Assembly (NCBI RefSeq): GCF_031769195.1
Contig: NZ_JAVHNP010000004.1
Location: 558,001-622,000, forward strand
From: Vreelandella sp031769195
Lineage (GTDB): Bacteria > Pseudomonadota > Gammaproteobacteria > Pseudomonadales > Halomonadaceae
Direction of reading: 5' to 3'
DNA length: 64,000 nucleotides
Positions 58,173 to 64,000 of the stretch are shown here, piece after piece; positions within the stretch are counted from its first letter, which is position 1; each line of letters starts with the position of its first letter. The notes below the pieces were generated by a model. That model saw only the letters and a list, made by a program, of their open reading frames with translations. It was not told the DNA's origin and did not search any database. The position numbers and the translations under genes are program-made.

Positions 58173-60506
58173 TTAGTTAAACAGGCGGCGAATACCGTCG
58201 CGCAGCTCTTGGCCTGCGCCTTCGCCCAGACGCTCATCAATGCGGTCCATGGATTCACCTAGCCGCTCTTCCAGCTCTTCTTCTACCCGGCTTCCGGCTT
58301 CGCTGCGCAGCAGGTCTACCACCGAGGCTTGAAACGCGGTGCGGTCAAAGCGGCACCACTGGGCTTTGTCGTCGCCCACATGGCCTTCACAGCGTACCGG
58401 TAGCGGTAGCTGCTGTAGCCGTGGGTTCACCTGACAAGCCGCATCGGCGGTGTCGACTAGCCGTGCATTGGCTTGGGTCGTGAAGTTGAGGCTGTTGAGG
58501 TTGAAGTCGCCTTCGCCTTGTACATCAATGCCCGGCAGCGCAATCAGCAGGTCGTCGCTTTCTACGACACCGTTGCGCACTTGGAAGGTGCCATCAAAGC
58601 GCTCGAAGCGGGTATCGGGATGCCATTCGCGCTCTACTTGCTGGCCTTCCAGCTGCGCCACCAGTTCGCACATCTCGCGGGAGATGTTGGTGCGCAGAAT
58701 CGCGCCATCGTTAAGGCGTGCGGTTAACTCGCCGTTGAGATTGCTGAGCAGCACATCGCGACGATTGCCTTGAGTGGTTAAGGCACCTTCCAGATTGAAA
58801 CGCCCGCGCAGCGGGGCTTCTTCCTCGCTGAAGGTTTCGATCAGCGGAGCCACTTGCACATTGCTGATGCTGGGGGAAAGCTGCCATTCCAGCACGCTAT
58901 CGGTGGCATCCAGCTGGCCAGTGGCGCTGAGTTCACCGTCGTAGAAGCGCGATTCGAACGTGGTAAGACGGTGGTTGCCGTTTTCACCACGCAGCGCCAG
59001 CTGAGTGTCGTTAAAGGTCAGCCCGGCGAGCAGCAGTTGCTCTACGCTGAGATCGCCCTGCAACGTGAGTGTGCTTAACCACGCCTGGGGCAGCAGCGCT
59101 TCATCGGTTTGGGCGAAGGCTTTACGCAGCAGGCCACGGCTGGCCTGCTGGGCGGTGACTGGGCCGGGCAGGTAGTAATCCAGATTGAGCGTGTCGCCTT
59201 CCAGATTGAAGGCGAGCTGGGTGCCATCCAGCGCTGCCGACATATCGCCCGTAAAGGTGCTGTCATCGACGACTAACGACAGGCGCGGCAGTGCGACGCG
59301 CTCCAGGCTGCCCTCAATGGGGCTGGTGAGCGCCACATCGCTAAGCGCAGCTTCGCTGGCGGTATTTAGGGTCACTCCCGTACGCGAAATCCAGGGCCGA
59401 AGCGTAAACGGCGCGGCGGTTAACTGACCGCTGTATTGAGGAGCGTCGAGCAGCTGCTCGATATTTAAGTGTCCGCTCACACGCAGGCCATCCGGCCCGG
59501 TGAGCTGCACATCTTTCAACTGGGCGGTTTGGGCAGCAAAGTCGGTATCTAGGCCAAATGCCAGCGCCAGCGCGAGGCTGCCCTGCCAGTTTTCGGGATG
59601 ACGCAGCCCGGCTTCTAGCACGCCTTCCTTAACGCTAAGCTGCTGCTCGGCTAAACGCGCCACGATTTCAGCGGCGCGCAGGCTAAGCTGTTGAGGCTCG
59701 CTGGCCGCGCCTTGGCGTGTGTGCGTGGTGAGCTGGGTGTTTTCAAAGATGATTTGCTCATCTTTGAGCCCCAGGCGCAGGCGCGTTTCGAGGTTAACCT
59801 CGCTGGAGAGATCAGGGGCGCGCTCCAACACTTCCGCATCCAGACGGTTGTGCTTGGTGAGGGTGAACATGGCTTTTAGCGGGAAAGAGCGCACGGGGTT
59901 CACGTTGGTGCCCGCGATATTGAGCGGTTGCACCCGCCATAGGGCCTGGCTCTGCTCATCGCGGTAGCGAATATCGGCATTTTTCACTTCGACGCTGGCA
60001 ATATTCAATACAACCGAGAGGTTGCCTGCATCGGCATGGGGGCCTGCGCTGGCCGGGGCCAGAACCGTTTCCGCAGTTTCGTTATTGTGCTCAGAGAGAC
60101 GCTCTAGCAGCGGCTGCCAGTTGGCGACGCCTTCGGCACTCTTCTCTAGATTGAGGCGCATGCCGTCAAGCGTCAGGCCATCGACGGCAATTTCACCCCG
60201 CAGCAGCGGCGCAAAGGCCACGCTCACTTCGGCACGGTTAATCGCGGCAAAGGCGGTTTCGTCTTGGGTTTGCTCGGGCAGCCAAGCACGGGCCTGCTCG
60301 ACGCTCACGCCAATACGAGGGTAAAACGACCAGGTAATGGGGCCTTCAAGCGCCAGGTTCAGGCCAGTTTGCTCCTCTACCACCGCCGTTAAGCGCGGCT
60401 TGAAGTCTTCTGGGTCTAAAAAGGTGGTGACGTACACCACAGCGGCCACGGCCACGATGGCTAAAATACCAACGGCCGCCAGCAAAATACGTAATAGCTG
60501 TTTCAT
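58173..60506 (-). CDS. AsmA family protein
   Basis: A 777-residue protein with one N-terminal membrane anchor (LLRILLAAVGILAIVAVAAVVYV, core LAAVGILAIVAVAAVV) and a long periplasmic part of repeated beta strands. The AsmA N-terminal block PRLTAVVEEQTGLNLALEGPITWSFYPRIGVSVEQ (seen as LALEGPITWSFYPRIGV) and the C-terminal SQVDLLRSEAG-like region are typical. AsmA-like proteins are bridge-type lipid-transport proteins of the envelope. Its ATG follows directly after the GNAT stop (TAAATG). Confidence 0.92.
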   Translation of the reverse strand: MKQLLRILLAAVGILAIVAVAAVVYVTTFLDPEDFKPRLTAVVEEQTGLNLALEGPITWSFYPRIGVSVEQARAWLPEQTQDETAFAAINRAEVSVAFAPLLRGEIAVDGLTLDGMRLNLEKSAEGVANWQPLLERLSEHNNETAETVLAPASAGPHADAGNLSVVLNIASVEVKNADIRYRDEQSQALWRVQPLNIAGTNVNPVRSFPLKAMFTLTKHNRLDAEVLERAPDLSSEVNLETRLRLGLKDEQIIFENTQLTTHTRQGAASEPQQLSLRAAEIVARLAEQQLSVKEGVLEAGLRHPENWQGSLALALAFGLDTDFAAQTAQLKDVQLTGPDGLRVSGHLNIEQLLDAPQYSGQLTAAPFTLRPWISRTGVTLNTASEAALSDVALTSPIEGSLERVALPRLSLVVDDSTFTGDMSAALDGTQLAFNLEGDTLNLDYYLPGPVTAQQASRGLLRKAFAQTDEALLPQAWLSTLTLQGDLSVEQLLLAGLTFNDTQLALRGENGNHRLTTFESRFYDGELSATGQLDATDSVLEWQLSPSISNVQVAPLIETFSEEEAPLRGRFNLEGALTTQGNRRDVLLSNLNGELTARLNDGAILRTNISREMCELVAQLEGQQVEREWHPDTRFERFDGTFQVRNGVVESDDLLIALPGIDVQGEGDFNLNSLNFTTQANARLVDTADAACQVNPRLQQLPLPVRCEGHVGDDKAQWCRFDRTAFQASVVDLLRSEAGSRVEEELEERLGESMDRIDERLGEGAGQELRDGIRRLFN

Positions 60507-60986
60507 TTACCCTTTCCCTTGTGGGTCTAGCTCAACAAAATCACTGGTCGCCTGCTGCTCGGGCTCAGACGATGGGTCGGCCACGGGCCGATAGCCCAAT
60601 TTCGATAGCAGCACGCGGTCTGCCAACGGCAGTGTGGTGGTGGCAATTCGCAGCACGCGCCCCTCCTGCTTGGCTTGCTCGCCGATGAGCGCCATTAACC
60701 GCGAACCAACGCCCCGGCGGCGGGTGGTTTTGCGCACGCACAGTTCCGCCAGCCACCAAGCGCGGTCGTCGGCCTCTTGCACGGCCACCGCGCCCAGCAG
60801 GCGGTCGTTGAAGTGGGCACAGGCAAACACGTGCTGCCCGCTTAAATGCTGTTCAATAAATGGCAAAACCGTGGGAGTGGGCATGCGCTCCTGAGGCGCA
60901 TCTTCATAGATGCGGATTAGGTCGATGCGCACCTGCTCGTCTGCTTCCCAACGGGCCTGGTCGACATATTGCAGTGTCACCGGCAT
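60507..60986 (-). CDS. GNAT family N-acetyltransferase
   Basis: A 159-residue protein with the GNAT core: LLGAVAVQEADDRAWWLAELCVRKTTRRRGVGSRLMALIGEQA, where RRRGVGSRL is the acetyl-CoA loop. The end (LPLADRVLLSKLGYRPVADP) is the usual last strand region. The substrate is unknown. It is translationally coupled to the AsmA-like gene. Confidence 0.88.
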   Translation of the reverse strand: MPVTLQYVDQARWEADEQVRIDLIRIYEDAPQERMPTPTVLPFIEQHLSGQHVFACAHFNDRLLGAVAVQEADDRAWWLAELCVRKTTRRRGVGSRLMALIGEQAKQEGRVLRIATTTLPLADRVLLSKLGYRPVADPSSEPEQQATSDFVELDPQGKG

Positions 60987-61159
60987 GGTGAAATCCTCGT
61001 TGCCAACGCAGCTAGGCTGCTATGTTAGCGCCGCAAACGGCGGCGACATTCCCCGCATTGTAGCGGATGGGGGCGCCGATTCTCTATAATGGTTGTTTTG
61101 GCCGCAGTTGCCGCCCGCCGATTATTCCTCAGAGTGCGCTCCGGCGCAGGAGATGCAAC

Positions 61160-61753
61160 ATGTCAGCGCGTATTGCCACGGTAAGCCGTGACACCAACGA
61201 AACGCAGATTACGGTCAGCGTCAACCTAGATGGTGAAGGCCGTCTTAACTGCGAAACTGGCGTTCCGTTTCTAGACCACATGCTGGATCAAGTGGCTCGG
61301 CATGGAATGGTAGACCTCGATATTCACGCCAAAGGCGACCTGCATATCGATGACCACCACACCGTTGAAGACTTGGGCATCACCCTGGGCCAGGCGTTTA
61401 ACGAAGCCATCGGCGATAAGCGTGGCATTTACCGCTACGGCCATGCCTATGTGCCGCTGGACGAAGCGCTCTCTCGGGTTGTGATCGACTTCTCTGGCCG
61501 CCCTGGCCTGTATATGAATGTCGAGTTCACCCGCGATACGATTGGCCGCATGGATACCCAGCTTTTTTGGGAATTTTTCCAGGGCTTTGTGAACCATGCC
61601 CGCGTGACGCTGCATATCGACAACGTGAAAGGCTTTAATGCTCACCATCAGGCTGAGACGATCTTCAAAGCCTTTGGCCGCGCGCTGCGCATGGCCGTCG
61701 CGGAAGACCCGCGCATGGCCGGGCAAATGCCGTCCACGAAGGGAAGCTTATAA
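61160..61753 (+). CDS. hisB: Imidazoleglycerol-phosphate dehydratase
   Basis: A 197-residue monofunctional HisB (start ATG 61160, AGGAG 7 nt before). Metal-binding motifs LDHMLDQVARHG, DDHHTVEDLGITLG and NAHHQAETIFKAFGRAL are all present. It dehydrates imidazole glycerol phosphate in histidine synthesis. The phosphatase domain of the E. coli bifunctional enzyme is absent, so histidinol-phosphatase is encoded elsewhere. It starts the hisBHAF group. Confidence 0.97.
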   Translation: MSARIATVSRDTNETQITVSVNLDGEGRLNCETGVPFLDHMLDQVARHGMVDLDIHAKGDLHIDDHHTVEDLGITLGQAFNEAIGDKRGIYRYGHAYVPLDEALSRVVIDFSGRPGLYMNVEFTRDTIGRMDTQLFWEFFQGFVNHARVTLHIDNVKGFNAHHQAETIFKAFGRALRMAVAEDPRMAGQMPSTKGSL

Positions 61754-61847
61754 TGCCGAGCGTTGCGATTAGCAGCGTGACTGCACGCATCTCGCCCGCG
61801 ACACTCTCGCCTATGAATCTATCGCCTACGACCTTAAGGAGCGCTTC

Positions 61848-62489
61848 ATGACCATTGCGGTAATCGATTATGGAATGGGCAATCTACATTCGGTGGCCAA
61901 GGCGTTAGAGCACGTCACCCATGAGAATGTGATTATCACCCGCGACCCACGGCGTATTTTAGGCGCAACCCGTTTGGTGCTGCCCGGCCAGGGGGCGATC
62001 CGCGACTGTGTAGGCGAGCTTGAGCGCACGGAGCTACGCGGGCTGGTAGACGATGTTCTAACCCGCCAAGCCAAGCCGCTATTGGGCATTTGTGTGGGCC
62101 AGCAAATGCTTATGGAGCGCAGTGAAGAGAACGGCGGCGTTGACTGCCTAGGCTTCTTCCAAGGTAGCGTGGACCGTTTCCCTGCGGATATGCGCGATGC
62201 CCAAGAGCAACGTTTAAAAGTGCCGCACATGGGTTGGAACTTAGTGGCCCAGCACCACGACCATCCGCTGTGGGCTGGCATTGACGATAACGAACACTTT
62301 TACTTTGTGCACAGCTACTTCGTGAATGCCGCCGACGATGCGCAGGTGTTCGGCACCACGCAATACGGCAGTGTGAAGGCTCACGTGGCCATTGGCCGCG
62401 ATGCTACCTTTGCTGTGCAGTTTCACCCGGAAAAAAGCTCCCGTGCGGGCCTTCGCCTGCTGGAAAATTTTGTCACCTGGACGCCCTGA
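61848..62489 (+). CDS. hisH: Imidazole glycerol phosphate synthase, glutaminase subunit
   Basis: A 213-residue class I glutamine amidotransferase with the nucleophile in LLGICVGQQMLMERSEE and the His-Glu pair in AVQFHPEKSSRAG. It supplies ammonia through a tunnel to HisF. AAGGAG lies just before the ATG. Confidence 0.97.
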   Translation: MTIAVIDYGMGNLHSVAKALEHVTHENVIITRDPRRILGATRLVLPGQGAIRDCVGELERTELRGLVDDVLTRQAKPLLGICVGQQMLMERSEENGGVDCLGFFQGSVDRFPADMRDAQEQRLKVPHMGWNLVAQHHDHPLWAGIDDNEHFYFVHSYFVNAADDAQVFGTTQYGSVKAHVAIGRDATFAVQFHPEKSSRAGLRLLENFVTWTP

Positions 62490-62500
62490 GAGGTTTCACT

Positions 62501-63247
62501 ATGTTGGTAATTCCCGCGATTGATCTCAAAGACGGCCAGTGTGTGCGTTTGAAACAGGGCCGCATGGAAGATGCGACCTCGTATGGCGACGACCCGGTGG
62601 CCATGGCCGCACGCTGGGTAGAAGCAGGCGCACGCCGCTTACACCTAGTAGATCTAAACGGTGCGTTTGAAGGCAAGCCGGTAAACGGTGAGGCGGTTAC
62701 GGCCATCGCCCGTGCTTACCCTAATCTGCCGATTCAAATTGGCGGCGGCATTCGTTCAGCAGAAACCATTGAGCACTACTTAAGCGCCGGTGTTTCTTAC
62801 GTAATTATCGGCACCAAAGCGGTAAAAGAGCCCGAGTTTGTGGGCGAGATGTGCCGCGCGTTCCCCGGCCATATTATTGTTGGCCTGGACGCTAAAGATG
62901 GCTATGTGGCCACCGACGGCTGGGCGGAAGTCTCTACCGTGAAAGCCACGGAGCTGGCCAAGCGCTTCGCCAACGATGGCGTCTCTAGCATTGTGTACAC
63001 CGATATTGCCCGCGACGGCATGATGCAGGGTGTCAACGTGGAAGCGACTGCGGCCCTTGCCCGTGAAGGCGGCCTGCCGGTGATCGCTTCTGGCGGTGTC
63101 ACCAACTTGGACGATATTCGCGCCCTGTGTGATGTGGCCGACAGCGGCATTTTAGGTGCCATTACAGGCCGTGCCATTTATGAAGGCAGCCTGGACGTGG
63201 CGGAAGCCCAGCGTTTAAGCGACCAGCTTAGCGGAGGCGGTGAATGA
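62501..63247 (+). CDS. hisA: Phosphoribosylformimino-AICAR ribotide isomerase
   Basis: A 248-residue TIM barrel: VIPAIDLKDGQCVRLKQG with catalytic Asp8, HLVDLNGAFEGK, QIGGGIRSAE and YTDIARDGMMQGVN with the second catalytic Asp. It carries out the Amadori isomerisation in histidine synthesis. It overlaps hisF by 4 bp. Confidence 0.97.
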   Translation: MLVIPAIDLKDGQCVRLKQGRMEDATSYGDDPVAMAARWVEAGARRLHLVDLNGAFEGKPVNGEAVTAIARAYPNLPIQIGGGIRSAETIEHYLSAGVSYVIIGTKAVKEPEFVGEMCRAFPGHIIVGLDAKDGYVATDGWAEVSTVKATELAKRFANDGVSSIVYTDIARDGMMQGVNVEATAALAREGGLPVIASGGVTNLDDIRALCDVADSGILGAITGRAIYEGSLDVAEAQRLSDQLSGGGE

Positions 63248-64000
63248 GCTTATCAAAGCGGATTATCCCCTGTTTGGATGTGGACGCCGGGCGCGTGGTG
63301 AAAGGCGTTAACTTTGTGGGTATTCGTGATGCAGGCGACCCGGTGGAGATCGCCCAGCGCTACAATCAGCAGGGTGCGGATGAGATCACGTTCTTAGACA
63401 TCACCGCCAGCCACGAAGACCGCGCCACCACGGTGGATATGGTCGAGCGGATTGCAGGCGAAGTGTTTATTCCCCTGACCGTGGGCGGCGGTATTCGTAC
63501 CTGCGATGATATTCGCACCATGCTGAACGCAGGGGCCGACAAGGTCTCTATCAACACGGCGGCAGTCACCAACCCTGAGTTTGTGCGTGAGGCGGCCGAG
63601 CGTTTCGGCAGCCAGTGCATTGTCGTGGCGATCGATGCAAAGAAAGTGTCTGAGGAAGGCGAGCCCGACCGCTGGGAGATTTTCACCCACGGCGGCCGAC
63701 GCTCAACAGGACTGGATGCCGTGGAGTGGGCCAAGAAAATGGTCGACTTCGGCGCAGGCGAACTGCTGCTCACCAGCATGGACCGCGACGGCACGAAGAT
63801 TGGCTTTGACCTTGGCGTAACGCGCGCCATTTCAGACGCGGTGAGCGTACCTGTGATTGCTTCTGGCGGCGTGGGTAACCTGGATCACTTAGTGGATGGC
63901 GTGCTGAAGGGCGGCGCGGATGCGGTATTGGCTGCCAGCATCTTCCACTTCGGTGAACATACCATTCCCGAAGCTAAGCGCTATATGGCCGAGCGCGGCA
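63244..64000 (+). CDS. hisF: Imidazole glycerol phosphate synthase, cyclase subunit (3' end outside window)
   Basis: The frame begins at ATG 63244, overlapping the hisA stop (ATGA), and runs off the window with about 252 of the usual 255-260 codons visible. It shows IPCLDVDAGRVVKGVNF with catalytic Asp11, LTVGGGIRTCDDI, VVAIDAKK with Asp130, and LTSMDRDGTKIG. With HisH it forms imidazole glycerol phosphate and AICAR. Confidence 0.97.
   Translation, partial: MSLSKRIIPCLDVDAGRVVKGVNFVGIRDAGDPVEIAQRYNQQGADEITFLDITASHEDRATTVDMVERIAGEVFIPLTVGGGIRTCDDIRTMLNAGADKVSINTAAVTNPEFVREAAERFGSQCIVVAIDAKKVSEEGEPDRWEIFTHGGRRSTGLDAVEWAKKMVDFGAGELLLTSMDRDGTKIGFDLGVTRAISDAVSVPVIASGGVGNLDHLVDGVLKGGADAVLAASIFHFGEHTIPEAKRYMAERG

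Overview
The window looks like chromosome of a halophilic gammaproteobacterium of the Halomonadaceae (Halomonas or a close relative). The support is a clear ectoine hydroxylase (EctD), a BCCT-type compatible-solute transporter, a TRAP transporter, a Pseudomonas-type FabY ketosynthase, a type II homoserine kinase, and MocR/LysE and yciG-katN stress modules. This is inferred from gene content; no marker such as rRNA is present. Most of the window is ordinary, densely packed chromosome. The only trace of a mobile element is a decayed integrase next to a tRNA cluster.

Layout. 1-2245: two overlapping solute-binding proteins and a membrane diguanylate cyclase, closed by a perfect hairpin. 2265-5605: a 48-aa membrane peptide and BCCT transporter, a small membrane protein, and an AEC permease. 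5786-11709 (minus): glnE, dgkA, dacB, an SMR pump and a TrmB-like methyltransferase. 11904-19070 (plus): fabY-coaD, ferredoxin, MATE pump, AtoE-type carrier, thioesterase, and a voltage-sensor-like protein without a pore. 19075-28502: divergent MocR/LysE pair, an I78 inhibitor lipoprotein, an entericidin-like lipoprotein, HIT protein, a NicO/DUF1007 metal cluster with two lipoproteins, glycerate kinase, Dps and PepD. 28535-30736: tmcA.

31069-38436 is the most interesting metabolic island. It has a TRAP transporter (dctPQM), a LacI regulator, a gulonate/hydroxyacyl dehydrogenase-like enzyme, a catalytically intact HisD/HpsN-type dehydrogenase and an SDR, with a CpG-centred palindrome between the divergent promoters. 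It reads as an import-and-oxidation route for a small hydroxylated acid or diol whose substrate cannot be fixed from sequence. 38597-42650: ferric-iron ABC transporter whose three genes are in three separate transcription units. 42776-49354: polA, thrB-speA, and an FAH-family hydrolase.

49482-51587: ectD preceded by a Crp/Fnr-type regulator, with several NTAAC-N4-GTTAN palindromes nearby, then about 1 kb of AT-rich non-coding DNA. 52609-54528: a DUF892-Mn catalase-KGG protein operon equivalent to the enterobacterial yciGFE-katN group, with two strong hairpins inside it. 54801-56488: META lipoprotein, DUF4124 protein, integrase remnant, and tRNA-Phe/Gln/Thr. 56641-60986 (minus): GNAT, asmA-like, mutY, yggX. 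61160-64000: hisB-hisH-hisA-hisF, with hisF cut by the window end.

No CRISPR array, intact insertion sequence, prophage or defence island was seen. The best candidates for undescribed biology are the TRAP/HisD-like/SDR cluster, the pore-less voltage sensor, the SBP-SBP-GGDEF signalling unit and the putative Crp/Fnr-ectD regulatory link.
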